The notes beneath the pieces are model-generated. The model made no database searches and was not told where the DNA came from. It saw only the letters and a list, made by a program, of their open reading frames with translations. Shown here one piece after another: positions 1-8,703 of a stretch of 41,408 nucleotides of DNA. How positions within the stretch are numbered: position 1 is the stretch's first letter; every line of letters starts with the position of its first letter. The position numbers were made by a program, and so were the translations under genes. The stretch comes from Candidatus Scatomonas pullistercoris (GTDB lineage Bacteria > Bacillota > Clostridia > Lachnospirales > Lachnospiraceae). The DNA is taken from NCBI GenBank assembly GCA_018713515.1, contig DVOO01000028.1, forward strand, positions 1-41,408, given 5' to 3'.

Positions 1-1
1 G

Positions 2-388
2 GATAAACTGCGCCAGCTCACTTCCCGGAGCAGGTGCGGAAGTATCGTCCGAACAATGGAAAAGATAGAAGTCTACATGAGAGGATGGCTGAACTATTAT
101 GGAATAGCGGAGATGAAGAATAACATCGAAAGCCTGAATGGATGGCTGTACCGCCGGATACGAATGTGTATCTGGAAACAGTGGAAACTGCCCAAAACCA
201 GAATGAGGAAACTTATAGGACTGGGAGTGGATAGCCATTATGCGGCAACAATAGCCTACGACCGCAAAGGATACTGGTTCAATGCAGGAAACAAGGCGGT
301 CAACTGGGCATTAAATAAAGAAAGACTGATAAACTGGGGCTTTTATGACCTAGCCACAGCCTATCAGTCTCTGCACGTCAACTATTGA
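2..388 (+). CDS. ltrA: Group II intron reverse transcriptase/maturase, C-terminal part (cut by window start)
   Basis: The frame is open from the first bases of the window to the TGA at 386-388, so this is the 3' end of a longer gene; the ATG at 56 is internal. The residues RGWLNYY and the basic stretch with WKQWKLPKTR are hallmarks of the maturase (X) domain of group II intron proteins. The last part, containing KGYWFN, matches the usual C-terminal tail. Such proteins bind their own intron RNA, help it splice and copy it into DNA by target-primed reverse transcription. The reverse transcriptase domain lies outside the window. The stop codon is followed directly by RNA domains V and VI, the normal order for an intron ORF located in domain IV. 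Confidence 0.9.
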   Translation, partial: DKLRQLTSRSRCGSIVRTMEKIEVYMRGWLNYYGIAEMKNNIESLNGWLYRRIRMCIWKQWKLPKTRMRKLIGLGVDSHYAATIAYDRKGYWFNAGNKAVNWALNKERLINWGFYDLATAYQSLHVNY

Positions 389-460
389 AAGCGCCGGACA
401 CGTGAACCGTATCTCCGGTGCTGTGAGAGGACGGGAGTTAATCACTCCCTCCTACTCGAT
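389..460 (+). ncRNA. Group II intron domains V and VI with 3' splice end
   Basis: Domain V can be folded from 390 to 422: the arm AGCGCCGG (390-397) pairs with CCGGTGCT (415-422), including one G-U pair. It begins with the catalytic AGC triad (390-392). Domain VI is a hairpin from 425 to 457 in which GGGAG (433-437) pairs with CTCCC (445-449) and the lower stem continues to GAG/CTC. A single unpaired adenosine at 454 is the predicted branch point. It is the seventh base from the end if the intron stops at GAT (458-460), which is the expected spacing. The 5' half of the intron is outside the window, so overall activity cannot be judged. Confidence 0.85.
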
Positions 461-1654
461 TTAATCTGAAAAGAATCTGCGGATCCGTCCGGCCCAGTGG
501 CCTTTGCATATCATCTGATGATTGGAAATGGGATCTTTCAGAAAACATTCGGTTCCCTCCGGCAGGAACAGCCGCAGCTGGGTTCTGCACAAATCTTCTC
601 TCTGCAGGCTTTCTTTCAGCTCTGCATTCTGTACATAATACCGTTCCATGGATTCATCACATTTAAATACCGTTACAGGGCCGGGATTCATATGGCCGGC
701 CAGGGCCACGCCGATTCCTGATTCAAAATGGGTGGTAAGTGTATAATCGTCGGGCATATTGGCCGGCACGGTGCAGTGCGCAAAAATTATTTCCTGCTTT
801 CCGGTATCCATCTGGCTCGGATTCGCCATGAAAACGGGTTCTCCCGTCAGTTCGTGGAGGATCGTCATGGAAAGCAGGCTTCTGGTATCTCCCTCGCAGG
901 CAGCCGGTATTCCCTCTGCGTTTAAAATGGCCAGCGCCAGGCAGCCGGTGGTCTGAATCGCACCCAAAAGGTCAAAACAGCGTACCGTCACTGCGTCCAA
1001 ATGATATTTTTCGACCATGCGCTTTACAGCTCCGTATACGCGAAGGGCTTTTTCTGTCTCGTCCGGATTGCCGCTCCTGGCCTTAATACCCTTGACAAAC
1101 TCGTTTTCCTCATATCCGCCGGCTTCATATTCCCGGATCAGCTCCTCGATATCCAGATCCATCAGTTCGCAGCCGACCCGTTCTTTCATTACCTGACGGT
1201 TTACCCGGCTGGCCACCAGAGTCACAGCTTCTCCTATCGCTCCGATCCGCATCCGGGAAAGTTTTCTTTTTGTTTCCGCAACCGTATACAAATCTTTGAT
1301 TCTGTCCGCGTTCTCTTCTGCCGTTCCGTGCAGGATTTCTCCCTTTTCCTGCTTTTCGTGGAGAAAGGATAAAATTTCCATGGATGCAGCCAGAGAATTC
1401 CAGGCCGGTACAGTCAAAAGATAATAGGGTCCTTTTGCACAGCGGTAGACTTTGCTGAATTTCTCCGCTGTACCGCCGGAACCGATAAAAAAGATTTTCG
1501 GATCCTGTTGGCAGAATTCTTTTTCGTCCGCGGGATAGATCTCTATGCCGATCATCTGGCTTAATTCCTGCAGATACTGTCTGCAGTAGTCCGGGATACG
1601 CGCGTCATTACAGTCGCTTGGCCCCAGAATTTGATAAACGCCCAATTTTTTCAT
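461..1654 (-). CDS. L-fucose/L-arabinose isomerase-family protein
   Basis: This 397-residue protein has the layout of the FucI/AraA superfamily of metal-dependent aldose-ketose isomerases. It shows the GCLALAILN segment, the CEGD metal-ligand motif, PVFMANPSQ, and the late AGHMNPGPVT region seen in distant 'fucose isomerase-like' proteins. The substrate cannot be read from sequence. It is the last gene of the operon starting at udp and overlaps the transketolase C-terminal gene by four bases (ATGA), so the two are probably translationally coupled. Its TAA stop (461-463) directly touches the predicted 3' end of the group II intron. A role in feeding a keto-pentose or keto-hexose into the transketolase pathway is inference. 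Confidence 0.72.
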   Translation of the reverse strand: MKKLGVYQILGPSDCNDARIPDYCRQYLQELSQMIGIEIYPADEKEFCQQDPKIFFIGSGGTAEKFSKVYRCAKGPYYLLTVPAWNSLAASMEILSFLHEKQEKGEILHGTAEENADRIKDLYTVAETKRKLSRMRIGAIGEAVTLVASRVNRQVMKERVGCELMDLDIEELIREYEAGGYEENEFVKGIKARSGNPDETEKALRVYGAVKRMVEKYHLDAVTVRCFDLLGAIQTTGCLALAILNAEGIPAACEGDTRSLLSMTILHELTGEPVFMANPSQMDTGKQEIIFAHCTVPANMPDDYTLTTHFESGIGVALAGHMNPGPVTVFKCDESMERYYVQNAELKESLQREDLCRTQLRLFLPEGTECFLKDPISNHQMICKGHWAGRIRRFFSD

Positions 1655-2622
1655 ACACTTGATTCCTTTTCTGCTTGTTTTCTTAAGAGGATGCGATGGA
1701 CTGCCTCAATCAAATTTGATGCACGGAGCCCGAATTGATCCATCAGATCGCTGCCCGGTCCGGAATATCCGTATCGGTCCTGTATGCCAATTTTCTCCAT
1801 GGGAACAGGGAAAGTGCGCAGGAGCACATCTCCCACCGCATCCCCCAGACCTCCGATTACGCTGTGCTCTTCCGCCGTAATGATGGCTCCGGTTTCTCTG
1901 GCCGCCAGAATCACCGCTTTTTCATCCAGCGGTTTCAGGGTATGCATGTTAAGGACCCTGACATGGATCCCCTCACTTTCCAGAAGATCTGCCGCTTTCA
2001 TGGCCTCATAAACCATGGAGCCCGCAGCGATAATTGCTGCATCCCGGCCCTTTTTTTTTAAAATACTTTTCCCGATCTGGAAGGAGTAATTCTCTTCCCT
2101 GTTAATGCATTCCACCGGCAGACGTCCGAGGCGGAGATAGACAGGCCCATCATAATCCAGCATGGCTTTTACTGCCGCCATGGTTTCGTAATGATCAGAA
2201 GGACAGAGGATGGTCATTCCCGGTATACTGCGCATGGCCGCGCAGTCCTCATTGCACTGATGGGACGCACCGTCTTCGCCTACACTGATTCCGGCGTGAG
2301 TTCCTGCAATTTTCACATTTAGATGAGGATATCCGATGGAATTGCGGATCTGCTCCATGGCCCGCTCCGCGCTGAACATCGCAAAGGTAGCTGCCACCGG
2401 AAGTTTTCCGCTTGCCGCAAGTCCCGCGGCCACTCCCATCATATTCGCCTCGGCAATGCCGCAGTCCACAAATCTTTCTGGACAGACTGCCTTAAAAAGA
2501 TCGGTGCGGGTAGCCTTGGCCAGATCCGCATCCAGAACTACCATCTGCGGATACTGTCCCGCCATTTTGGCCAATGCCATGCCAAAACTTTCTCTTGTTG
2601 CCTTTTTAATGTTTTCCTTCAC
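1651..2622 (-). CDS. Transketolase, C-terminal subunit
   Basis: The 323 residues cover the pyrimidine-binding and C-terminal domains of transketolase. Conserved stretches include CGIAEANMMGVAAGLA, THAGISVGEDGASHQ and the MTILCPSD segment. Together with the upstream gene it forms the split, two-polypeptide transketolase common in Firmicutes and archaea. The enzyme moves two-carbon units between sugar phosphates in the non-oxidative pentose phosphate pathway. The start overlaps the end of the N-terminal subunit gene by 17 bases, which suggests coupled translation and equal amounts of both halves. It would use the ribose 5-phosphate supplied by deoB and rpiB in the same operon. Confidence 0.93.
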   Translation of the reverse strand: MKENIKKATRESFGMALAKMAGQYPQMVVLDADLAKATRTDLFKAVCPERFVDCGIAEANMMGVAAGLAASGKLPVAATFAMFSAERAMEQIRNSIGYPHLNVKIAGTHAGISVGEDGASHQCNEDCAAMRSIPGMTILCPSDHYETMAAVKAMLDYDGPVYLRLGRLPVECINREENYSFQIGKSILKKKGRDAAIIAAGSMVYEAMKAADLLESEGIHVRVLNMHTLKPLDEKAVILAARETGAIITAEEHSVIGGLGDAVGDVLLRTFPVPMEKIGIQDRYGYSGPGSDLMDQFGLRASNLIEAVHRILLRKQAEKESSV

Positions 2623-3466
2623 TGTTTTCCAAGTCCTTCATCACTCTCTTCAGCTCACAAAGCGCCTGTCCGTACTGCTCCTCATTGGGGGCCGCTCCGT
2701 GCCAGGATACCTGATTTTCCATAAAGCTTACGCCTTTTCCCTTCACGGTCCCGGCCAGAATCACCTTGGGCTTTCCGTCCGGTTCTTTTGCGGAAGCAAA
2801 TGCCTGCTCCAGCTGTTCAAAATCATTGCCGTTTTCTACAGGAATCACCTGAAATCCAAACGCTTCCAGTTTGCTGTCCAGGGGTTCCGGACCGCCAACC
2901 TGGGAAACCGGGCCGTCAATCTGGAGTCCATTGCAGTCAATAATCCAGCATAAATTGTCGAGCTTTTTGTGTCCGGCAAACATGGCCGCTTCCCATACCT
3001 GCCCCTCTTCCATTTCTCCGTCACCCAGAAGGACATACGTTCTGTACGTTTCCTGAAAAAGCTTTGCCCCCAGAGCCATTCCGCAGGCCGCGCTAACTCC
3101 CTGTCCGAGACTTCCGGTGGACATGTCTACACCGGGTGTTTTCTTCATATCCGGATGGCCCTGAAGAACAGAGCCGGGAGCCCGGAAGGATTTTAATATC
3201 TCTTTATCAAAAAAACCTCTTTGGGCAAGGGCGGCGTACAGGCCTGGACTGCTGTGCCCCTTGGAGAGAATAAAACGGTCTCTCCCGGGATCCCCCGGAT
3301 TTTGGGGGTCCACGCGCAGTTCCTTCTGATACAGCCAGGTGAGTATCTCAGCGCTGGAAAGCGCTCCTCCGGGATGGCCGGATTGCGCCTCAAACACCTC
3401 CTCAAGGACATCCATCCGCAGCTGGCATGCCGATTTTTTCAGATCATTCAGTTCTTTTTGCTCCAT
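2606..3466 (-). CDS. Transketolase, N-terminal (thiamine diphosphate-binding) subunit
   Basis: The 286 residues match the N-terminal half of transketolase. The SGHPGG motif is at about 29-34 and KGHSSPGLY at about 69-77. The thiamine diphosphate and magnesium signature begins with GDGE at 148-151 and ends with DCN at 177-179. The start at 3466 follows a clear GGGAGGAA ribosome site. The gene lies 15 bases after rpiB and overlaps its partner subunit, so the three genes form one pentose-phosphate block. Known function: with the C-terminal subunit it interconverts xylulose 5-phosphate, ribose 5-phosphate, sedoheptulose 7-phosphate, glyceraldehyde 3-phosphate, fructose 6-phosphate and erythrose 4-phosphate. 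Confidence 0.94.
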   Translation of the reverse strand: MEQKELNDLKKSACQLRMDVLEEVFEAQSGHPGGALSSAEILTWLYQKELRVDPQNPGDPGRDRFILSKGHSSPGLYAALAQRGFFDKEILKSFRAPGSVLQGHPDMKKTPGVDMSTGSLGQGVSAACGMALGAKLFQETYRTYVLLGDGEMEEGQVWEAAMFAGHKKLDNLCWIIDCNGLQIDGPVSQVGGPEPLDSKLEAFGFQVIPVENGNDFEQLEQAFASAKEPDGKPKVILAGTVKGKGVSFMENQVSWHGAAPNEEQYGQALCELKRVMKDLENSEGKH

Positions 3467-3481
3467 TGCTTCCTCCCGACT

Positions 3482-3913
3482 TTAAAGGTTGTTGATCATA
3501 TTGACGCGTGTTTCGTGAATTCCTCCCAGAAACGTCTCTTTCATGTATTCCTGAACCATCATCCAGGCAAGTTCCGTCCCAACCGTCCGGCCGCCCAGGG
3601 TAATGACGTTGGCATTGTTGTGTGCCTTTGCCATGCGCGCGCTGTAACAGTCGCTGCACAGCGCTGCGCGGATTCCCTTGATCTTGTTGGCAGCGATGGA
3701 CACACCAATCCCTGTCCCGCAGCAGAGAATGCCGAAATCCTTTTTCTCATCCAGCAGAGTTCGGCAGAGTTTTTCCGCTATTTCCGGATAATCTGCCGTC
3801 TCATTCCCGGAACATCCGACGTCTTTTACCTGGCATCCCTGTTCTGTTAATCTTTTTTTCAGTTCTTCCTTCAGCGCAAATCCGCCGTGATCACTTCCGA
3901 TTACAATATTCAT
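3482..3913 (-). CDS. rpiB: Ribose-5-phosphate isomerase B (RpiB/LacAB family)
   Basis: The 143-residue protein has the full RpiB signature: the start MNIVIGSDHGGFALK, the CGTGIGVSIAANK loop with the catalytic cysteine, and HNNANVITLGGR. Length and order are normal for the family. It interconverts ribose 5-phosphate and ribulose 5-phosphate; related proteins use allose or galactose phosphates, so some substrate uncertainty remains. The gene keeps its own ribosome site (AAGGAGA about nine bases before the ATG). It sits 28 bases downstream of the truncated sulfatase maturase remnant, so the deletion that removed the maturase 3' part left rpiB intact. Confidence 0.93.
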   Translation of the reverse strand: MNIVIGSDHGGFALKEELKKRLTEQGCQVKDVGCSGNETADYPEIAEKLCRTLLDEKKDFGILCCGTGIGVSIAANKIKGIRAALCSDCYSARMAKAHNNANVITLGGRTVGTELAWMMVQEYMKETFLGGIHETRVNMINNL

Positions 3914-3941
3914 GCCTTTTTCTCCTTTTCCGTCTCAGAAA

Positions 3942-4436
3942 TCAGTCCGGCGAACCGGCCGGCCGACTGCCGTACCCCTTCAGGCTGCGGGCCGTTTCAA
4001 AAACCTTATCAAAGGTCGGCCCGCCGTCCGCCGCCACACGGCAGCGGTCATGACAGTCCCGCAGACCGTCCAGGGACAGGCCGACAAGGAAATCGTGTTC
4101 CTTAAGAAAGCTGCACCATGCATCGTCCAGAAGAAGTCCGTTGGTCTGCAGGCAGTTGGTGACCGGCACTTTTTTCCGGTTATATCTTGTTTCCAGTCCA
4201 ACTGCAAGCCTGAAAAAATCCAGCCCACAGAGCGTAGGTTCTCCGCCCTGAAAGACAAAGCAGGCTCCGTCCCCGGCGTTTACCAGCGTTTTCCGTATGA
4301 CATGCTCCAGGGTTGTTTCATCCATAAAGGACGGAGGGCTTCCCTTTCTTTTTTCCATCTCTTCCCGGTAAAAGCAGTAGCGGCAGGCCATATTGCAGAG
4401 TCCGGAGGCCGGCTTCACCAGCACAGAGAGCTGCAT
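3942..4436 (-). pseudogene. Anaerobic sulfatase-maturating radical SAM enzyme, N-terminal remnant
   Basis: The frame starts at ATG 4436, five bases beyond the deoC stop, with AGAAGGGG as ribosome site; the longer in-frame extension overlaps deoC and is unlikely. It shows the radical SAM motif CNMACRYCFY with cysteines 14, 18 and 21, then QGGEPTL and the LSLDG strand. This is how anSME-type enzymes begin; they oxidise a sulfatase active-site cysteine or serine to formylglycine. Family members have about 370 residues, whereas this frame ends at 164, soon after the residues TARSLK. The second half of the barrel and the SPASM domain with its two auxiliary iron-sulfur clusters are absent. No continuation was seen in another frame because rpiB begins at once. 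I read this as a 3' deletion remnant. Confidence 0.82.
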
Positions 4437-4440
4437 GTCC

Positions 4441-5106
4441 TCACACCCCTTCTTTTCTGCGGCTTTCCTCAACAATCTGCACACCGGCGCTGGCACCCAG
4501 GCGGTCCGCTCCGGCCAGGATCATCTTTTCCGCGTCCGCGAGGGTCCGGATGCCTCCGGATGCCTTTACCTTAGCCGCATTTCCCACTGTCTTTTTCATA
4601 AGTCTTACCGCCTCCTCCGTCGCGCCCGCCGCGGAAAATCCTGTGGAAGTTTTCACGTAGTCGGCGCCCGCCTCACAACAGATACGGCAGGCGGTGATCA
4701 TTTCTTCCTCTGTCAGGAGACATGTTTCCAGAATCACCTTCAAAAGCGCTTTCCCGTTGACGGCGGCCCGCACCATGGCGATATCATTCTTTACGTACTC
4801 CCAGTTTCCGCTCTTTACCATGCCGATGTGCAGCACCATATCGATCTCCGAAGCGCCGTCCAGCACCGCGCCGGCGGCTTCGGAAGTTTTGGCCCGGGTG
4901 GACATGGCTCCCAGCGGAAATCCCACCACCGAACAGACCGCTATTCCGCTGTTTTTCAGTTCTTCCGCACAGAGCGGAACATAGCTGGAGTTCACGCAGA
5001 CCGAGTGAAAGCCATACTCCTTCGCCTCTCTGCAGAGGTTTCTGATCTGTTCCGGCACAGCTTCCGGTTTTAAAAGGGTGTGATCAATCCTATCAGCGTA
5101 ATTCAT
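4441..5106 (-). CDS. deoC: Deoxyribose-phosphate aldolase
   Basis: The 221-residue protein is a full-length class I aldolase of the DeoC family. It starts with DHTLLKP. EIDMV carries the acidic catalytic residue at about 89. The Schiff-base lysine is K152 in VKTSTGF, and the second conserved lysine is K181 in KASGGIRT. It cleaves 2-deoxyribose 5-phosphate into glyceraldehyde 3-phosphate and acetaldehyde. A strong AGGAGGAATAT site precedes the ATG. The gene lies just after the sulfatase and before the maturase remnant, inside the operon that also encodes the phosphorylase and phosphopentomutase producing its substrate. Confidence 0.97.
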   Translation of the reverse strand: MNYADRIDHTLLKPEAVPEQIRNLCREAKEYGFHSVCVNSSYVPLCAEELKNSGIAVCSVVGFPLGAMSTRAKTSEAAGAVLDGASEIDMVLHIGMVKSGNWEYVKNDIAMVRAAVNGKALLKVILETCLLTEEEMITACRICCEAGADYVKTSTGFSAAGATEEAVRLMKKTVGNAAKVKASGGIRTLADAEKMILAGADRLGASAGVQIVEESRRKEGV

Positions 5107-5119
5107 ATATTCCTCCTAC

Positions 5120-6631
5120 TTATGATTTGGATGCTCCATCCAGAAGCGTTTCCATATTTACGGGATCATGAGCCTCCTGTTGTCTGACCGCCAGAAGCCT
5201 TTGCATCTTCTCTTTCAGTTCTCTGTATTCTTCCAAAACAGCAAGATTCTTTTTTTCGTAAGGATCTTCCCGCAGATCATACAGCTCATCCAGACAGTGC
5301 TCCGTGCAGACGTATTTATACCGGCCGTCAGTGACCATGCGTCCCCGAATCGTGACACCGTATCCGTGACCGTAGGTTTCGCACAGAAGACTGTCCCGCC
5401 AGCTCTGCTCTTTCCCTTCGGCCAGAGAGAGAAGGCTCTTTCCGTCTATCGGATTCCCAAACTTCAGACCGGCCGCATCCATCAGGGTAGCCGGAATATC
5501 ACAGGTATATACCAGCTTTTCAATGGTCTGCCCGGGAGAGATTCTTCCCTTCCAGCTCATGGCCATGGGAATCCGCATAACCTCCTGGGCCATATGAGAA
5601 TCTTTATCAAAATGGCCGCCCTGACAGGCAATGGCATCTCCGTGATCCGTAGACCAGATAATCAGTGTATTGTCATCCAGCCCAAGCTCCCGGAGCTTGT
5701 TTATGATCAAGCCGCCGGCCGCATCCAGCATGGTAATGTGCGCATAGCAGTGCGCCAGCATTTCCTGCCATTCCTCCCAGGGGATCGGATTCGGATAGAT
5801 CAGATGACTTCCATCTCCCATGGGCCTGTTCAGCTCTGTTTTCAGTGTCTCCGGCTTATCGTGAAGATCCGTATCAAAATTCTGCAGCTTTTTGATTTTT
5901 TTTGGATCATACAGATCCAGGAATTCCCGGGTGGGGAAGTAGGGCTGGTGCGGGCCCCAGAAATCCACCCGGAGATGAAAGGGCTCCCCGCGTTTTTCTC
6001 TGGCGATCTCTTCCAGCTTCTCGCAGGCCAGATTAGCCAGGAAAAAAGATTCATGGGTATCCCTGGGCGTCACCGTAACGCCGTAGGCGTGTTCCCCGCA
6101 CCAGGAATCTTCACACTGATACAAGGCGCCTTCCTTTAGTTTTGGAAAATATCCCTGCGGGCCGAAAGTCACCTGTTCAATGACCCGCCTGATCCGGTGC
6201 TGCGCCCGCGGAAGCCCCCGCCTTTTCAGATACGCGGCATAGGCTTCCGAATTGTACGGATTGCCGTATCCCGTCTCGGACAGTCCCTCGCAGTGATGGT
6301 CAAAGGCACAGCCGGGACCGGCATGCCACTTTCCGAAATAATAATTTCTGTATCCGCCTTCAGCTAGAAGATCCAGATATACATCCTGTTTATATTCCGG
6401 ATCATTTTCGTTATGTATCTGCCCGTGGGTGTGCGGGTACAGGCCTGTCAGCAGACTTCTTCTGGCCGGCCCGCACATAGGCGTCACACAGTATGCCTGG
6501 CGGAATTCTACGCCGGAACGGGCAAAGGCCTCAAAATTCGGCCGGAGCGGACCCTGACTGTCCCCCACTCCGTGACCGTGATAGGCCTGATGGTCATTTA
6601 GTATAAATACAAGATTGGGTTTCTTCTGCAT
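5120..6631 (-). CDS. Cysteine-type sulfatase (alkaline phosphatase superfamily)
   Basis: The 503-residue protein has the sulfatase fold. An N-terminal metal site (NLVFILNDHQ) is followed by the formylglycine motif C53-G-P-A-R57, then SLLTGLYPHTHG, and later the metal-binding segment STDHGD. The C-terminal section resembles choline-sulfatase and arylsulfatase-like proteins. No signal peptide is visible, so the enzyme probably acts in the cytoplasm on an imported sulfate ester. Cysteine 53 must become formylglycine for activity, and in anaerobes this needs an anSME; the one encoded two genes downstream is truncated. The gene sits between deoB and deoC, an unusual neighbour for nucleoside breakdown. 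A phosphonate ester hydrolase role is possible but less likely. Confidence 0.88.
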   Translation of the reverse strand: MQKKPNLVFILNDHQAYHGHGVGDSQGPLRPNFEAFARSGVEFRQAYCVTPMCGPARRSLLTGLYPHTHGQIHNENDPEYKQDVYLDLLAEGGYRNYYFGKWHAGPGCAFDHHCEGLSETGYGNPYNSEAYAAYLKRRGLPRAQHRIRRVIEQVTFGPQGYFPKLKEGALYQCEDSWCGEHAYGVTVTPRDTHESFFLANLACEKLEEIAREKRGEPFHLRVDFWGPHQPYFPTREFLDLYDPKKIKKLQNFDTDLHDKPETLKTELNRPMGDGSHLIYPNPIPWEEWQEMLAHCYAHITMLDAAGGLIINKLRELGLDDNTLIIWSTDHGDAIACQGGHFDKDSHMAQEVMRIPMAMSWKGRISPGQTIEKLVYTCDIPATLMDAAGLKFGNPIDGKSLLSLAEGKEQSWRDSLLCETYGHGYGVTIRGRMVTDGRYKYVCTEHCLDELYDLREDPYEKKNLAVLEEYRELKEKMQRLLAVRQQEAHDPVNMETLLDGASKS

Positions 6632-6660
6632 GTATACTGCTCCTTTTTTTCTGCTCTGTT

Positions 6661-7845
6661 TTACAGGCTCCGAAGGACAGATGTCCCGATGGCCTGTTCC
6701 GGCATGGGAACCCGGAAATTATCCGCCGCGGTAGCTCCCACCACGGCAAAGGTATCGCTCTCCCCGAGGTTTTTTGTCTGCTTCAGAGAAGGCGAATACA
6801 GCAGCAGAGGCGTCTGCTCCCGGGTGTGGTCCGTGCCGCGGAATACTGGATCGTTGCCGTGGTCTGCCGTGATCATCAGCAGATCATCCTCCTTTAACAG
6901 CTTTAAAAGCCCCGACAGCCTGCGGTCAAACCGCTCCAGCTCCTTTCCGTATCCCTGTACATCCCTGCGGTGGCCCCAGAGGGCGTCAAAGTCCACCAGA
7001 TTCGTGAAACACAGCCCGCAGAAGTCCCTTCCTGCCAGTTCCATGGTCTGTTCCATTCCGTGAACGGAACTTTCCGAGTGCCAGGCCTCTGTAATCCCCT
7101 GGCCGGAAAAGATATCCTGGATTTTACCTACGGCCAGGACATCCAGCCCCGCGCTCTTCAGCGCATCCAGCACGGTTCTGCCTGAGGGCTTCAGGGCATA
7201 GTCTCTCCGGTTGGCAGTCCTGCGGAATTCCTCCCTGGATTTTCCGACGTAGGGCCTGGCAATGACCCGTCCGACTCTCCAGTCTTCCCTAAGAGTCAAC
7301 TCCCTGGCTATCTCACAATACCGGTACAGGGTTTCCAGGCCCATGGTTTCCTCATTTCCGCAGATCTGCAGAACCGAGTCCGCGGAAGTATATACGATCA
7401 GGCAGTTATGGCGGATCTCTTCTTCCCCCAGCTCTTTTAAAATTTCCGTTCCGCTGGCGCTTTTATTCCCGATGATTCTGCGCCCGGTACGCCGCTCCAG
7501 CTCCGCGATCAGCTCCGGAGGAAAGCCGTGCTCCGAAAAAGTCCGAAAGGGCTTGTCTACGTAAAGTCCCATCATTTCCCAGTGTCCGGTCATGGTATCC
7601 TTCCCGGCGCTTTTTTCATTCAGGCGCATAAAGGAAGCAGCCGGTTTCTCCACGGGAGGAATGCCGGAGAGCCGGTGAAGATTGGCAAGCCCCAGCTTCT
7701 GCAGCGCGGGAATCGCCAGCCTGGGACAGTGTTCCGCAATATGTCCCAGCGTATCCGCTCCCGCATCGCCGTACTTTTCTGCGTCCCTCATGGCCCCGAT
7801 GCCGAGGGAATCGATCACAATCACAAAAATCCTCTTAAAATTCAT
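6661..7845 (-). CDS. deoB: Phosphopentomutase
   Basis: The 394-residue protein matches DeoB end to end. It has the N-terminal metal aspartate in [10 protein letters not shown], the catalytic threonine region [14 protein letters not shown], the FTNLVDFD segment and the C-terminal metal motif TADHGNDP. It converts ribose 1-phosphate or deoxyribose 1-phosphate to the 5-phosphate in the cytoplasm. Its ATG overlaps the udp stop codon by four bases, so the phosphorylase and mutase are likely translated as a unit. The product feeds DeoC, RpiB and transketolase encoded downstream. Confidence 0.97.
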   Translation of the reverse strand: MNFKRIFVIVIDSLGIGAMRDAEKYGDAGADTLGHIAEHCPRLAIPALQKLGLANLHRLSGIPPVEKPAASFMRLNEKSAGKDTMTGHWEMMGLYVDKPFRTFSEHGFPPELIAELERRTGRRIIGNKSASGTEILKELGEEEIRHNCLIVYTSADSVLQICGNEETMGLETLYRYCEIARELTLREDWRVGRVIARPYVGKSREEFRRTANRRDYALKPSGRTVLDALKSAGLDVLAVGKIQDIFSGQGITEAWHSESSVHGMEQTMELAGRDFCGLCFTNLVDFDALWGHRRDVQGYGKELERFDRRLSGLLKLLKEDDLLMITADHGNDPVFRGTDHTREQTPLLLYSPSLKQTKNLGESDTFAVVGATAADNFRVPMPEQAIGTSVLRSL

Positions 7846-8630
7846 GCCTTTTCCCCGCTCCCATCCTGCCGGATCAGTATCCGGATGGCCTCCACCGCTG
7901 TCCGGATTGCCGCTTCTGTATCATGGACAATGGGATTCTCCATCCCCCGTTTGTCTCTCTCCTGATTTCCCACAACCAGAAAATCCGACGCCGCGCGGAC
8001 TTTCAGGTAACCCGCGGCTATAAAAAGGGCCGCCGATTCCATCTCCGAAGCCTTGCAGCCCATCCGGAGCCACGCCTCCCACTTGTTCAGCAGTTCGCCG
8101 GCCACCGGCTTCGTCTCCGGCTCATGCTGTCCGTAAAAGGAATCCTTGCACTGCACTACGCCCTTGTGGAAGGTGTAGCCCAGACGGCTGCAGGCCTGTA
8201 TCAGCGCGGCAGTCACATCAAAATCCGGGACGGCAGGATATTCAATAGGCGCATATTCTCTGCTGGTGCCCTCCATCCGGACTGCTCCTGTGGCAATCAC
8301 CACATCGCCTCCTTTTACCTGCAGATCCATGCCTCCGCAGGTGCCCACTCTTAGGAAGGTGTCCGCGCCGCACCGGACCAGCTCCTCCAGAGCAATGCAG
8401 GCTGAGGGGCCGCCGATCCCGGTGGAGGTAACACTTACCTTTTCTCCGTCCAGATATCCGGTATAGGTGACAAATTCCCTGCTGTCCGCCACCAGACGCG
8501 CGTCTTCAAAATACGCCGCTATTTTCCTGCTTCTCTTCGGATCGCCCGGAAGAATTACGTAGCGCCCCACATCTCCCTTTCGGATCTGCAGGTGATATTG
8601 CAGTCCAATTTCTCCAGAATAATTTTGCAT
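7842..8630 (-). CDS. udp: Nucleoside phosphorylase, probably uridine phosphorylase
   Basis: The protein has about 262 residues from the ATG at 8630, which follows AAAGGAGGAA. An in-frame ATG at 8654 lies before that ribosome site, so I prefer the shorter start. The family motifs are GDPKRS near the N-terminus, [38 protein letters not shown] and the ribose-binding [10 protein letters not shown]. The KDSFYGQH segment favours uridine phosphorylase over purine phosphorylase. It splits uridine, and possibly other nucleosides, with phosphate to give the base and ribose 1-phosphate. It is the first gene of the minus-strand operon, directly behind a consensus promoter (8662-8690). Confidence 0.9.
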   Translation of the reverse strand: MQNYSGEIGLQYHLQIRKGDVGRYVILPGDPKRSRKIAAYFEDARLVADSREFVTYTGYLDGEKVSVTSTGIGGPSACIALEELVRCGADTFLRVGTCGGMDLQVKGGDVVIATGAVRMEGTSREYAPIEYPAVPDFDVTAALIQACSRLGYTFHKGVVQCKDSFYGQHEPETKPVAGELLNKWEAWLRMGCKASEMESAALFIAAGYLKVRAASDFLVVGNQERDKRGMENPIVHDTEAAIRTAVEAIRILIRQDGSGEKA

Positions 8631-8661
8631 GCAAGATTCCTCCTTTCTTTTCATAACTTGT

Positions 8662-8690
8662 ATATTAAACGCATACTTGTCTAAAGTCAA
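8662..8690 (-). promoter_or_regulatory. Promoter of the udp-deoB-sulfatase-deoC-rpiB-tkt operon
   Basis: On the minus strand TTGACT (8685-8690) and TAATAT (8662-8667) are separated by exactly 17 bases. The expected start lies about 20-30 bases before the udp ribosome site. The -10 region overlaps an inverted copy of the TATACAAG element that is repeated upstream of gntR. Confidence 0.8.
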
Positions 8691-8703
8691 TTCGCTATAT
8701 AGT

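Noticed and set aside
3914-4436. Frameshift rather than deletion in the sulfatase maturase gene
   Set aside because: No other frame between 3914 and 3945 could carry the missing 200 residues, because rpiB with its own ribosome site begins at 3913.
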